NCBI RefSeq assembly: GCF_008634025.1
Contig: NZ_PDCM01000002.1
Coordinates: 2,815,001 to 2,879,000 of the forward strand
Direction: 5' to 3'
DNA: 64,000 nt
Source: Streptomyces albofaciens JCM 4342
Lineage (GTDB): Bacteria > Actinomycetota > Actinomycetes > Streptomycetales > Streptomycetaceae
Each line of letters starts with the position of its first letter. Position 1 is the stretch's first letter. A model generated the notes under the pieces. The model worked only from the letters and a program-made list of their open reading frames with translations, did no database searches and was not told the DNA's origin. Position numbers and translations under genes: made by a program. Positions 34,975-45,960 of the stretch are shown here, piece by piece.

Positions 34975-37004
34975 CCACGAGCACGGATGCCGGTACGGCC
35001 ACGGGCGGCACGTCGGACGACGGCGGCCGTACGACCACGGGCGGCGCACCGAACAGCGACCGCCATACGACCACAGACGGCCCACCGAACAACGACCGCC
35101 ATACGCCCCCAAGCAGCCCACCGAACAACGACCGCCATACGACCACGGGTGCGGCGGCGCCGGAGGACGACGCCGCACCCCCGCCGCCCACCCCTCCCCC
35201 GGCCGCCGCCGGTTCCGACCCCTTCGAGCGGGACATCCTGCCCACCGCCAAGGGCGCCTCCCGCTCCCTCCTGGGGTCGCTGCTGCGACCGCACACCGGC
35301 CGTGTCTGGGTGGCGAGCGTCCTCCTGCTGCTCCAGCAGGCCGCCGTGCAGGCCGGGCCGCTGCTGGTCGCCTTCGCCATCGACCACGCCGTACCCGCCC
35401 TGCGCGAGGACCGGCACGGCCCGCTCATCGCCGTGGCCGCGGCCTATCTGCTGTGTGCCACGGCCTCCGGCGGCCTCCAGTACGTCTTCATCCGGCTCGC
35501 CGCGCGGATCAGCCAGGACGTGCTGCTCGACCTGCGGGGCCGGATCTTCCGGCACGGCCAGGCGCTGAGCCTGGACTTCCACGAGCGCTACACCTCCGGC
35601 CGGCTGATCTCCCGCGCGACCACCGACGTGGAAGCGCTGCGCGAGCTGCTGAACGAAGGCCTCCAGGAGCTGGTCTCCATCGTCCTGGCCACGGTCTACA
35701 TCACGGCGACGCTGCTCTACCTCGACTGGGGCCTGGGCGCCGCCGCGGTGGCCACCGCGGGTCCGCTCTACCTGCTCGTACGCTCCTTCCGGCGCCGGTC
35801 GAGCCGGGTCTACAGCGAGAAGTCCTCGGCGATGGCAGCCGTGATCGTGAAGTTCACCGAGACGGTCAACGGCATCCGGCCGGTGCAGGCGTTCCGGCGC
35901 GAGCGCCCCAACGACGCCGCGTTCGCCCGCCTGAACGGCCGCCACGGGCGTGTCAACGGCGACGCGATACTGGAAATGGCCCGGTATGTGGTCTCCTCGC
36001 GCCTGGTCGCCAACGTCGCGGTGGCCGCGCTCGTCCTGTGGGGCGCGTACCGCGTGGCCTCCGGCGGCCTGGCGCTGGGTGTCCTGGCGGCCGCGGCGCT
36101 GTATCTGCGCCGTCTGTACGACCCGATCGACCGGCTGGGCATGTTCCTCAACTCCTACCAGTCCGCCGCCGCTTCGCTGGAGAAGATCGCCGGGCTGCTC
36201 GCCCAGCGCCCGAGCGTCCCGGAGCCCGCCGAGCCGCAGCCGCTCCCGGAGCGGCCCGGCTCCCGGCCGGGCCGCGAGGTCGTCTTCGAGGGCGTCCGCT
36301 TCGCCTACCGCACCGGCGGCGAGGTGCTGCCGCGCTTCGACCTGACGCTCGCCGCGGGCCGGACCGTCGCCGTCGTCGGCTCCACCGGCGCCGGCAAGTC
36401 CACCCTGGCCAAACTGCTGGCCCGGTTCTACGACCCCACGGAGGGCCTCGTCCGCGTGGACGGCGTGGACCTGCGCGACCTGTCCACCGCCGACCTGCGG
36501 CGCGCGGTGGTGATGGTCACCCAGGAGGCGTTCCTCTTCTCCGGCACGGTCGCCGAGAACATCGCCATCGGCCGCCCCGACGCCACCCGCGAGGAGATCG
36601 AGCGGGCCGCGCGCGCCATCGGCGCCCATGACTTCATCGCGGCCCTGCCGGACGGCTACGACACCGACGTACGCAAGCGCGGCGGCCGAATATCCGCCGG
36701 CCAGCGCCAGCTCGTCGCCTTCGCCCGCGCCCTGCTCGCCGACCCGGCCGTACTGATCCTCGACGAGGCGACCAGCTCACTGGACATCCCCGGTGAGCGC
36801 GCGGTCCAGCGCGCCATGGACACGGTCCTGCGCGGCCGTACGGCAGTGGTCATCGCCCACCGCCTGTCCACGGTCGAGACGGCCGACCGGGTCCTGGTCA
36901 TGTCCGAGGGCCGCATCGTCGAGGACGGCTCACCCTCCGAACTGATCGCCGGCCGGGGCCGGTTCGCGGAGCTGCACGAGGCGTGGCGGGAGAGCGTGGT
37001 GTGA
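34971..37004 (+). CDS. ABC exporter half-transporter, catalytic-site subunit
   Basis: 677 aa. Residues 1-75 are a hydrophilic cytoplasmic leader made of 12-aa repeats (PPNNDRHTTTDG type). The membrane domain spans about 95-385. The NBD has Walker A GSTGAGKST, Q-loop VTQEAFLFSG, signature RISAGQRQLVAFARA (Ala for the first Gly of SGGQ), Walker B VLILDEATSSLD with catalytic Glu, and H-loop VIAHRLSTV. Since each ATP site pairs Walker motifs of one chain with the signature of the other, the degenerate signature here and degenerate Walker B of the partner fall in the same site. Confidence 0.92.
   Translation: MTTSTDAGTATGGTSDDGGRTTTGGAPNSDRHTTTDGPPNNDRHTPPSSPPNNDRHTTTGAAAPEDDAAPPPPTPPPAAAGSDPFERDILPTAKGASRSLLGSLLRPHTGRVWVASVLLLLQQAAVQAGPLLVAFAIDHAVPALREDRHGPLIAVAAAYLLCATASGGLQYVFIRLAARISQDVLLDLRGRIFRHGQALSLDFHERYTSGRLISRATTDVEALRELLNEGLQELVSIVLATVYITATLLYLDWGLGAAAVATAGPLYLLVRSFRRRSSRVYSEKSSAMAAVIVKFTETVNGIRPVQAFRRERPNDAAFARLNGRHGRVNGDAILEMARYVVSSRLVANVAVAALVLWGAYRVASGGLALGVLAAAALYLRRLYDPIDRLGMFLNSYQSAAASLEKIAGLLAQRPSVPEPAEPQPLPERPGSRPGREVVFEGVRFAYRTGGEVLPRFDLTLAAGRTVAVVGSTGAGKSTLAKLLARFYDPTEGLVRVDGVDLRDLSTADLRRAVVMVTQEAFLFSGTVAENIAIGRPDATREEIERAARAIGAHDFIAALPDGYDTDVRKRGGRISAGQRQLVAFARALLADPAVLILDEATSSLDIPGERAVQRAMDTVLRGRTAVVIAHRLSTVETADRVLVMSEGRIVEDGSPSELIAGRGRFAELHEAWRESVV
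35044..35151 (+). repeat. 36-bp tandem repeat encoding the exporter's N-terminal leader
   Basis: Three in-frame 36-bp units (35044, 35080, 35116) with core CACCGAACAACGACCGCCAT encode 12-residue units around PNNDRHTTT. A partial copy precedes them. Simple in-frame expansion. Confidence 0.85.
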
Positions 37005-37368
37005 GGGGAGGGCGTGCCGGGTGATCGGCCTCGCCGCACATGAGCGCTTCGGTTCCGTACCTAAGGAAGGCGACTGCGTCCCCGGCCTTGGTCGCTTCCG
37101 GTTCTGCGTTCGGCAAGGGCGGCAACATTGGCCCCGGCACCCGGACCGCCCGCAGGGGACGGCGAACGGGCATGGCGAACGGGCCGGGCCCAAGGCAATG
37201 GTCGGCGGTCGGCGGGAACGGAAGCGGTGAACAGTGCTTCCGTCCATGGCCGCCGACCGCCGGTGTGGGCCCCGGCTGAAGCCGGCAGATCAAACCTCAC
37301 TCGTCACCGGCATTCCCGCCGTACGACGGAGGGCCTTGATCGCAACGCCCGGGACCGGTGCGGACGCG
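37005..37368. other. Intergenic region between convergent genes
   Basis: 364 bp between the exporter operon and the SGNH hydrolase gene. Short open frames exist on both strands but none has a credible ribosome binding site with normal codon bias. GGCGAACGGGC/GGCGAACGGGCC (around 37160-37185) is a small direct repeat. I see no clear terminator. Confidence 0.5.
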
Positions 37369-38547
37369 TCATGCAGAGGGGACCGGCCGCAAGCGCATCT
37401 GGTCGGGGCCGGCGCCCGGGCTGTTGACGCAGGAGCGGTTGCCCCGGCCCTGGTCGAGCTGGAGGCCCAGACAGGTGCCGAGGGCGAGCTGGCCGTAGTA
37501 GTTGGGATGCATGGACTCCTGGCGCTGTCCCTGACCGGCGCCGGTGGTCACGAAGCGGGCCCATTCGCTCGTTCGGCCCGACGGCCGTTGGCCGGGGCCG
37601 GCTTGGACGCTGCTCTTGGAGCAGACCTCCCGGCCTTCGAAGGCGCGGGACAGGTCGAGGAACTCCGCGCCTCCCGTGCGGGCGGCGGCAGCGAGGCTGG
37701 TGCTGATCTCCGGGACGAGTTCGTCATGGGCCCAGGTGAGGTCCTTGTCGAAGAAGGGGCAGCCACCCTGTGTCAGGCGGTCGTACTTCTCTCCCGGGTA
37801 GCGCACCCGCGCACCGTCGGGAAGGGGCGAGGGGTAGGACTGAAGGATCAGACGGTAGCTGCCCTTCGGGTGGCCTGCCCGGTCCATGGCGGTCGTGATG
37901 TCGGCCAGCGCCTTGACGGCCGCGGTGCGCATCGCGGGCAGCCGGTCCCTGACCTTCGGCGCCGTGGTCGGGGCGCAGGGGTCGGCTCCGATCGGCTTGA
38001 CGAAGTTCTTGGCGCAGGAGGTGATGACGCCCTCGAAACCGAGGTCGTTGCCGCCGATGGAGACGACGACCGCGCGGACCGGGTGGCCGGTCACGGCGTT
38101 CTGGAGTTGCCGGGCCTGGGAGGGTTCGGTCTTGAAGGGGCTCCCGCCGTTCTCGGGCAGCAGGATCGCGGTGGACGTGGCGCCTGAGCAGGCCAGGTTG
38201 AGCCGATTGCCGTGCACGCTTGCGGAGTTGACCTCGGCGCTGTCCGAGCGGTTGCAGCCGTGGTCGTAGGACGTGCCGTACACCCGGTGCGGGTCGGTCG
38301 TGTTCGTGGCGGAGGTGAAGGCGCGATCGGTGCCCGCGTAACCGTCGGCGCTTTCGTTGCTATTGCCTGCCCAGCGACCCCCCTCTCCGGAGATGAAGCT
38401 GTCGCCCAGCGACACCACCCACGGCGTGTCCGCGGCCCTGCTGCGCGGGTGTGCGGCACTTGTCGGCGTACTGCCTGCCGTGCACAGGGCGGCTCCCGCC
38501 GCAACGGCCACGGCCACCAGGCCCCGTCGGCCCCAAGAAGGATTCAT
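37369..38547 (-). CDS. Secreted SGNH/GDSL hydrolase
   Basis: 392 aa from ATG 38547 (MNPSWGRRG). Signal peptide GLVAVAVAAGAALCTAGSTPTSAA. The SGNH blocks are visible: block I VVSLGDSFISGEGG (nucleophile Ser), block II NLACSGATS (Gly-type), block III VVSIGGNDLGFEG and block V ESMHPNYYGQ (catalytic His). Cys residues are spread in the mature part, as in secreted actinobacterial esterases or lipases with disulfides. It would act on lipids or acyl or acetyl esters outside the cell. Divergent from the flavoprotein gene. Confidence 0.9.
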   Translation of the reverse strand: MNPSWGRRGLVAVAVAAGAALCTAGSTPTSAAHPRSRAADTPWVVSLGDSFISGEGGRWAGNSNESADGYAGTDRAFTSATNTTDPHRVYGTSYDHGCNRSDSAEVNSASVHGNRLNLACSGATSTAILLPENGGSPFKTEPSQARQLQNAVTGHPVRAVVVSIGGNDLGFEGVITSCAKNFVKPIGADPCAPTTAPKVRDRLPAMRTAAVKALADITTAMDRAGHPKGSYRLILQSYPSPLPDGARVRYPGEKYDRLTQGGCPFFDKDLTWAHDELVPEISTSLAAAARTGGAEFLDLSRAFEGREVCSKSSVQAGPGQRPSGRTSEWARFVTTGAGQGQRQESMHPNYYGQLALGTCLGLQLDQGRGNRSCVNSPGAGPDQMRLRPVPSA

Positions 38548-38718
38548 ACTCTGTTGAATCCTCAGCAAAGAGAAGCAATACGCTTTCCCGACCCCAAAGC
38601 CCCTCCAACGAGCGGGCGCGGCTCAGTCGTTGACGGCAGCCACCGGGAAATCGCCGGCTGAGCGACGGCGGGCCATCCGACACGCAGCCCGCGGAAGAAC
38701 GAAGAAAACCGGAGAGCA

Positions 38719-38750
38719 AGAGAGCCGGAGAGCCGGAGAGCCGGAGAGCA
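38719..38750. repeat. 8-bp AGAGCCGG tandem repeat
   Basis: Three AGAGCCGG units in a row flanked by AGAGCAAG on both sides form a short purine-rich array upstream of the promoter of the flavoprotein gene. Confidence 0.7.
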
Positions 38751-38792
38751 AGAAAAAAGGCAAGGAGAACGCCCTCTCCCTGCCACTCCTAA

Positions 38793-40352
<1,560 letters not shown>

Positions 40353-40465
40353 GCGCGGGGCCGTGGTCGCGCGGGCGGTCCGCTCCGGACCGGCGTGCCC
40401 GCGCGGCCGCGGCCCGCTGCCCGTCCGCTTCCGCCCGGTTCAGGGTCCCGCGGCCGGGCCGGGTG

Positions 40466-42085
40466 TCAGGGCCGCAGGGCGATCGGGGAAAAGGTGTGGT
40501 CCTGCCAGATGAGGCGGGAGGTGCGCTCCGGGTCGGCGGTGACGGCCGGCCGGACGTCGAAGAGCTGGACGAGGCGCCGGCCGGTGTCGTACGCGGGCCA
40601 GCCGGGGTCGCCGTGGGTGGCGAACGCCGTCCACGCGGCGCGCATCCGGGCCGACAGCGCCGCCGCCTCCGGGGAGGGCTGGTCTCCGATCAGTACGGCG
40701 GGCTGTCCGCGGTCCAGATTGCCGAAGACGAGGGGGACGTCGAGGCCGTGGCAGGCGCCGAAGGCGCCGTCCAGGCCGGGGGCCCGCCAGGTCAGCTCGT
40801 AGACGTGGACCCGGCCGCCCGCCGCGGCGCGGGCCTCGGCGAGGTGGAGGCTCGGCATGCGGAACAGCCGGTCGGAGTGGACCCGTTCGTACAGCTCGTC
40901 CGGGCCGGCGGCCGGGCAGCCGGCCCGGTAGCGGCGTGGCCCGTCCGGGCCGGGGCCGAAGTCGCGCAGCGCGGTCGCGGCCTGCTCCGGCGTCACCTGG
41001 CCGAGCAGGCCGTCGATCACGGTGAACAGCCGCTGTTCGTCACGGGTGTGGCCGACGAGGAGCGGGATGCCGCGGGCGGCGCCGCCGGCCAGGGCCTGCC
41101 ACGGCGTGGCCGGCAGCGTGTCGCCCTCGACGACCGGTGCGACCGGCAGGGACCGGTGGGCGGCGACGCCCCAGCGGCGCGCGTGCCGGTCCAGCGCGGC
41201 GCCGACCGTGTCACCGGCGGCGGACAGCCGGGCCGGGGCCACCGTGCGCAGGTCGCTCACCGTCGGCTTCAGTCCCAGTTCGGCGGCGCAGGCGGTGGCG
41301 ACGTCGGCGGCCAGTTCCGGCGAGAGGAACGTACCCTGCACGCTCTGTGCGACGGCCCGGCCGAAGAGCCCGGCCGCACGCGGCATGGCCAGCAGCGCGG
41401 CGACCGACCCGCCGCCCGCCGACTGGCCGAAGACGGTGACCCGGTCCGGGGCGCCGCCGAAGGCCCGGATGTTCTCCCGGACCCATTCCAGGGCGGCGAT
41501 CTGGTCGAGCAGGCCCCGGTTGGCGGGCGCCCCCGTGAACTGCCCGAAGCCCTCAAGTCCCACCCGGTAGTTGAACGTCACCACAACGACACCGGCCCGG
41601 GCCAGACGGCCTCCGTCGTACTCGGGCAGGGCCGACGTGCCGATCGTGTAGGCGCCGCCCTGGATCCACACCATCACCGGCAGCCCCGCGCCCGGGCCCG
41701 GCTCGGGCGTCCAGACGTTGAGCGTCAGCCAGTCGTCGGTGGCGCCCTGGCACAGCGCCTCCATACCGAAGTGGCCGCCCTGCGGCGGCGGTGGCCCGTA
41801 CGACAGGGCCGGGCGCACTCCGTCCCACCCGGGTGCCGCCCGCGGCGCGGCGAACCGCAGCTCCCCGACCGGGGCCTCGGCGAACGGAATGCCGCGGAAG
41901 ACGGCCACGCCCGCCTCCAGGCTGCCGCGCACCGCACCGGCCGCGGTGCGGACTTCGGGCGCGGCACCGACTTCGGGCGCCGTACGGGCTTCCGGCGCCG
42001 TACGGGCTTCCGGCGCGGGGCCGGACGGCTCGCGTGACTCGGACGGATCGGGCGGATCAGGCGGAACGGACACTGCACCGTTCAT
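40466..42085 (-). CDS. Type-B carboxylesterase
   Basis: 539 aa from ATG 42085, preceded by GGAGGGGGAG. Residues 1-50 are Pro/Ala-rich with TAPEAR-type hexapeptide repeats. The alpha/beta hydrolase core has FRGIPFAEAPVGELRF, the oxyanion-hole strand PVMVWIQGGAYTIGTS, the nucleophile elbow FGQSAGGGS and the C-terminal His in GACHGLDVPLVFG. Hydrolyses carboxylic esters, possibly p-nitrobenzyl-esterase-like. No signal peptide, so cytoplasmic. Convergent with the flavoprotein gene, with a ~110 bp gap. Confidence 0.92.
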   Translation of the reverse strand: MNGAVSVPPDPPDPSESREPSGPAPEARTAPEARTAPEVGAAPEVRTAAGAVRGSLEAGVAVFRGIPFAEAPVGELRFAAPRAAPGWDGVRPALSYGPPPPQGGHFGMEALCQGATDDWLTLNVWTPEPGPGAGLPVMVWIQGGAYTIGTSALPEYDGGRLARAGVVVVTFNYRVGLEGFGQFTGAPANRGLLDQIAALEWVRENIRAFGGAPDRVTVFGQSAGGGSVAALLAMPRAAGLFGRAVAQSVQGTFLSPELAADVATACAAELGLKPTVSDLRTVAPARLSAAGDTVGAALDRHARRWGVAAHRSLPVAPVVEGDTLPATPWQALAGGAARGIPLLVGHTRDEQRLFTVIDGLLGQVTPEQAATALRDFGPGPDGPRRYRAGCPAAGPDELYERVHSDRLFRMPSLHLAEARAAAGGRVHVYELTWRAPGLDGAFGACHGLDVPLVFGNLDRGQPAVLIGDQPSPEAAALSARMRAAWTAFATHGDPGWPAYDTGRRLVQLFDVRPAVTADPERTSRLIWQDHTFSPIALRP

Positions 42086-42280
42086 CAAGGCTCCCCCTCC
42101 GGGCGACGGCACACGGGCCCAGGTACGTACGGAGGCCCCGCTGTCCGGAATCGTCCCGCCGTGTACCGGGCCGGCGCCAGCCATTTACGGGTGGGGCGGT
42201 ACGGCCGGGGCGGGTCGGCGGAGGTGGGGCGGTACGGCCCGGGCGGCGCGCGCCACCGCCGGGCGTTCCCCGTCCGCTCC

Positions 42281-42787
42281 TCAGGCCCCCACCACCCCGT
42301 CGATCCCCTCGCGCAGGAAGTCGGCGTGGCCGTTGTGACGGGCGTATTCGAGGGTGACGTGGAGCATCACGGTGCGCAGGGACACCTCGGCGTTCCAGCG
42401 GGGCTGGTGGCCGGTCACGTCCAGGGAGGGCGCGGCGCGTTCGATGCGGCGGGCGTGCCCGACCTCGGTGCGCCAGGCGTCGAACGCGTCGGCGCGGGTG
42501 GCCGTGCCGGGTTCGTACGCCGCCTGGTAGTCGCCGTCCGGCGACCATACGAGCGGGATGTCCTCCTTGTTGATCACCCGCCGGAACCAGGTGCGCTCCA
42601 CCTCCGCCAGGTGCCGGACGAGGCCGAGCAGGGACAGCGTGGACGGCGGCATGGACCGGCTGCGCAGTTCCTCGTCGGAGAGGCCGTCGCACTTCATGGC
42701 GAGCGTGGCGCGGTGGAAGTCGAGGTAGCCGCGCAGGGTTTCGCGCTCGCCGGCGCGCATCGGCGGCCGGGGCCGTTCGGTGGTCAT
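42281..42787 (-). CDS. DinB-superfamily protein (DUF664-like)
   Basis: 168 aa with AAAGGAAAC before the ATG. Predicted four-helix bundle with conserved metal-ligand His positions: LGLVRHLAEVERTWF and LEYARHNGHADFLREGIDG. Members of this superfamily include thiol-dependent transferases (mycothiol- or bacillithiol-dependent) and uncharacterised proteins, so a mycothiol-linked reaction is possible. The preceding segment FHRATLAMKCDGLSDEELRSRSMPPSTLSLLG is typical of the DUF664 group. No substrate can be assigned. Confidence 0.88.
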   Translation of the reverse strand: MTTERPRPPMRAGERETLRGYLDFHRATLAMKCDGLSDEELRSRSMPPSTLSLLGLVRHLAEVERTWFRRVINKEDIPLVWSPDGDYQAAYEPGTATRADAFDAWRTEVGHARRIERAAPSLDVTGHQPRWNAEVSLRTVMLHVTLEYARHNGHADFLREGIDGVVGA

Positions 42788-43413
42788 GGTGTTTCCTTTC
42801 GACCGCGCCGATCCTGCCCGCCGCGCCGTGCCGCCGCATCCGCTTTCCGTACGGGACGACCCACCCGCGTACGCGACGAACCCACCCGCTTCCCGTACGG
42901 GACGGGGCTCCGCGGGTGGCCGAAGTCGGCGCCTCGCGCCCGGGCGTGGGATCGGGCCGCGTGCGGAGCGTGTATAGGCCCCGGAACGGGGGAGCCGGAC
43001 GGGTGCGCGGGGGCGGCGGCCACCTGCTGATCGGCCGGTTCCCGGGCGGGGCGGCAGCTTCCGGCGGGACCCTGGCAGTCGCCCGGGGCGGGTGGGGTTG
43101 GACGTACGGTCACGTCCTGTATACGGACCCGGCCCCCCGCTCTACGGACGGTTTCCGGCCAAAGTATTGACCGGCTCCTGACAATCAGGCCACCCGGGTG
43201 GCACTCTTCCCCGCATCCGTTGCACGGAGCCCCACAACGCACCACTCCGCGCCCACGGCCCGCTCGTCGCTCGAAGCGCCCGGCCCACCCGCACCTGGTG
43301 CCACCCCCCACACGTTCCACGTGTTCTGCCTCGCTCTGCCCGGACGGCCACCCGCCGCCCGGTCCCCCTCGGCCGCACCCCCTCCGGTCGCGGCCTCCGC
43401 AGAAGGAGTCAGT
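42788..43413. other. Divergent promoter region of the first M4 protease gene
   Basis: 626 bp without a gene. 42837-42905 holds two copies of CCGCTT(T/C)CCGTACGGGACG. 43118-43162 holds the repeat pair and conserved block shared with the second protease gene. A -35-like CCTGACA (43176-43182) is followed 16 nt later by GGCACTCT. AGAAGGAG at 43401-43408 is the ribosome binding site. Confidence 0.6.
43118..43162 (+). promoter_or_regulatory. 21-bp-spaced direct repeats, protease 1 promoter
   Basis: TGTATACGGAC (43118-43128) and GCTCTACGGAC (43139-43149) are direct repeats exactly 21 bp apart (two helical turns), followed by GGTTTCCGGCCAA. The same arrangement with the same spacing lies before the second protease gene. 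Likely a dimeric activator or repressor site; regulator unknown. Confidence 0.6.
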
Positions 43414-45678
43414 GTGAGACGCACCCCCCATCGGCGCGCCGTCGCGACCGGCGCCGTGGTCGCCATGGCCGCGATGCTGACCGTCAGCGTGCAAGCAGGC
43501 GCCGGCACGGCCGCCACACCCCGGCCCGGCCAGGTCCACGCGCAGCCCGACCCGGGCGCGCTGCCCGCGAAACTGACCCCGGCGCAGCGTGCGGAACTGC
43601 TGCGGAAGGCCACGGCCGGCGCCGCGGAGACGGCCCGGCAGCTCAAGCTCGGCCCGAAGGAGAAGCTGGTCGTCAGGGACGTCGTCAAGGACGCCGACGG
43701 CAGTCTGCACACCCGTTACGAGCGCACGTACGCGGGTCTGCCGGTGCTCGGCGGCGGCCTGGTCGTGCACCGGGCGGACGGAAAGGTGCGCGGCGTCACC
43801 AAGGCGGTGCGCTCGCAGCTCGACGTGCCGACCACCACCGCGAAGGTCGGGCCCGCCGCGGCGGAGCAGAAGGCGCTCAAGGCGTCGCAGGCGCAGGGCG
43901 CCAAGAAGTCCGACGCCCGGGAGCCCCGCAAGGTGATCTGGGTCGCCGACGGCAAGCCGTTCCTCGCGTACGAGACGGTCGTCGGCGGCGTCCAGGAGGA
44001 CGGCACCACGCCCAACGAGCTGCACGTCGTCACCAACGCCACCACCGGCGAGAAGCTGGCCGAGTGGCAGGGCGTCCAGGAGGGCACCGGCAACAGCATG
44101 TACAGCGGCCAGGTCACCCTGGGCACCGCGCCCTCGTACACGCTGACCGACACCACCCGCGGCAACCACAAGACCTACAACCTCAACCGCGGCACCTCCG
44201 GCACCGGCACGCTGTTCACCGACCCGGACGACGTGTGGGGTGACGGCACCCCGCAGAACGCCCAGACGGCCGGTGTGGACGCCCACTACGGCGCGGCGCT
44301 GACCTGGGACTACTACAAGAACGTACACGGCCGCAGTGGCATCAGGGGCGACGGCGTCGGCGCGTACAGCCGGGTGCACTACGGCAACAACTACGTCAAC
44401 GCGTTCTGGCAGGACAGCTGCTTCTGCATGACGTACGGCGACGGCAGCGGCAACGTCAAGCCGCTGACCTCCATCGACGTGGCGGCCCACGAGATGACCC
44501 ACGGCGTCACCTCGGCCACCGCCAACCTCACCTACAGCGGCGAGCCGGGCGGCCTGAACGAGGGCACCTCGGACATCTTCGCCACCGCCGTCGAGTTCAA
44601 CGCCAACAACCCCAACGACGTCGGTGACTACCTCATCGGCGAGGAAATCGACATCAACGGCAACGGCACGCCGCTGCGCTACATGGACAAGCCCAGCAAG
44701 GACGGCCGCTCCAAGGACTACTGGTACTCCGGCATCGGTGGCGTCGACGTCCACTACTCCTCCGGCGTCGCCAACCACTTCTTCTATCTGCTGTCCGAGG
44801 GCAGCGGGCCCAAGGACATCAACGGTGTCCACTACGACAGCCCGACCTACGACAACCTGCCGGTGCCCGGCATCGGCCGGGCCAACGCCGAGAAGATCTG
44901 GTTCTCGGCGCTGACCAAGTACATGAGCGCGAACACCAACTACGCCGCGGCCCGCACCGCGACACTGTCCGCCGCCGCCGAGCTGTTCGGCCAGGGCAGC
45001 GCCACGTACAACACGGTCGCCAACACCTGGGCGGCGGTCAACGTCGGCCAGCGCGTCCCGGACTCCGGGGTCAGCGTCACCAACCCGGGCAACCAGACCA
45101 GCACCGTCGGCCAGCCCGCCAGCCTCCAGATCAAGGCCACCAGCAGCAACGCGGGCGCGCTGAAGTACGCGGCCACCGGGCTGCCGGCCGGGCTGAGCAT
45201 CAACCAGGACTCCGGGCTGATCTCGGGCACCCCGACCACCGCGGGCACCAGCAGCGTGACGGTCACCGTCACCGACTCCGCCAACAAGACCGGCACCACC
45301 AGCTTCACCTGGACCGTGAACCCGGCCGGCGGCGGTGACGTCTTCGAGAACACCGACGACGTGCAGATCCCGGACGCGGGCAGCGCGGTCAACTCGCCGG
45401 TCAAGGTCACCCGGGCCGGCAACGCGCCGAGCGCCCTGAAGGTGGACGTGGACATCGTGCACACCTACCGCGGCGACCTGGTGATCGACCTGGTGGCCCC
45501 GGACGGCACCGCCTACCGGCTGAAGAACTCCAACGCGGCCGACTCGGCGGAGAACGTGAAGGCCACGTACACCGTCAACGCCTCCTCCGAGAAGGCGGAG
45601 GGCACCTGGAACCTGCGGGTCCGGGACGTCTACCAGCAGGACAGCGGCTACATCAACAGCTGGAAGCTGACGTTCTGA
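43414..45678 (+). CDS. M4-family neutral zinc metalloprotease with P domain
   Basis: 754 aa, GTG start after AGAAGGAG. Secreted: signal peptide (about 1-35), then an FTP/PepSY propeptide (LVVRDVVKDADGSLHTRYERTYAGLPVLGGGLVVH). The thermolysin-like domain has the zinc site HEMTH (359-363) with the third ligand Glu383 in GGLNEGTSDIF, and active-site His in VDVHYSSGVANHFF. C-terminal additions are a putative Ig-like domain (VTNPGNQTSTVGQPASLQIKA) and a proprotein-convertase P domain (IVHTYRGDLVIDLVAPDGTAYRL) reaching the end. Degrades extracellular protein. Paralogous to the next gene. Confidence 0.95.
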   Translation: MRRTPHRRAVATGAVVAMAAMLTVSVQAGAGTAATPRPGQVHAQPDPGALPAKLTPAQRAELLRKATAGAAETARQLKLGPKEKLVVRDVVKDADGSLHTRYERTYAGLPVLGGGLVVHRADGKVRGVTKAVRSQLDVPTTTAKVGPAAAEQKALKASQAQGAKKSDAREPRKVIWVADGKPFLAYETVVGGVQEDGTTPNELHVVTNATTGEKLAEWQGVQEGTGNSMYSGQVTLGTAPSYTLTDTTRGNHKTYNLNRGTSGTGTLFTDPDDVWGDGTPQNAQTAGVDAHYGAALTWDYYKNVHGRSGIRGDGVGAYSRVHYGNNYVNAFWQDSCFCMTYGDGSGNVKPLTSIDVAAHEMTHGVTSATANLTYSGEPGGLNEGTSDIFATAVEFNANNPNDVGDYLIGEEIDINGNGTPLRYMDKPSKDGRSKDYWYSGIGGVDVHYSSGVANHFFYLLSEGSGPKDINGVHYDSPTYDNLPVPGIGRANAEKIWFSALTKYMSANTNYAAARTATLSAAAELFGQGSATYNTVANTWAAVNVGQRVPDSGVSVTNPGNQTSTVGQPASLQIKATSSNAGALKYAATGLPAGLSINQDSGLISGTPTTAGTSSVTVTVTDSANKTGTTSFTWTVNPAGGGDVFENTDDVQIPDAGSAVNSPVKVTRAGNAPSALKVDVDIVHTYRGDLVIDLVAPDGTAYRLKNSNAADSAENVKATYTVNASSEKAEGTWNLRVRDVYQQDSGYINSWKLTF

Positions 45679-45827
45679 GCCAACCGGGCGGCAGCCCGCC
45701 GACCTGAGGGCGGGCCGCTCACGGCCCAACCACCGCGCGGGATCGAGCAGTTCACCGGGCGTCGTCCCCTCCCAGGGGGCGGCGCCCGTTCCGTTGGGTA
45801 CAACTCCGCTATACGAACAGTGATGTT

Positions 45828-45852
45828 CGCTCTACGGACGATTTCCAGCCAA
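45828..45852 (+). promoter_or_regulatory. Conserved promoter block, protease 2
   Basis: CGCTCTACGGACGATTTCC (from 45828) differs from the protease 1 copy at one or two positions; the block ends AGCCAA. An upstream partner GCTATACGAAC lies at 45808-45818, exactly 21 bp before GCTCTACGGAC (45829). A CCTGACA box (from 45869) and GGCAGTCTTCCCC follow, as in protease 1. Confidence 0.6.
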
Positions 45853-45960
45853 CTTGGCGACCACGTCCTGACATGCACGCGTTCGAATGGCAGTCTTCCC
45901 CCTCAAGTCACACCCGCATCGCTTTGCACCCCCACCCTTGGCAAAGTCGAAGGAGCACGC

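Noticed and set aside
37021..37279. Small open frames between the exporter and SGNH hydrolase genes
   Set aside because: No ribosome binding site with consistent coding bias and no recognisable motif on either strand.
42784..45729. A 981-codon open frame antisense to the first M4 protease
   Set aside because: The protease frame has signal peptide, zinc site and P domain; the antisense frame is Val/Gly/Arg-rich noise.
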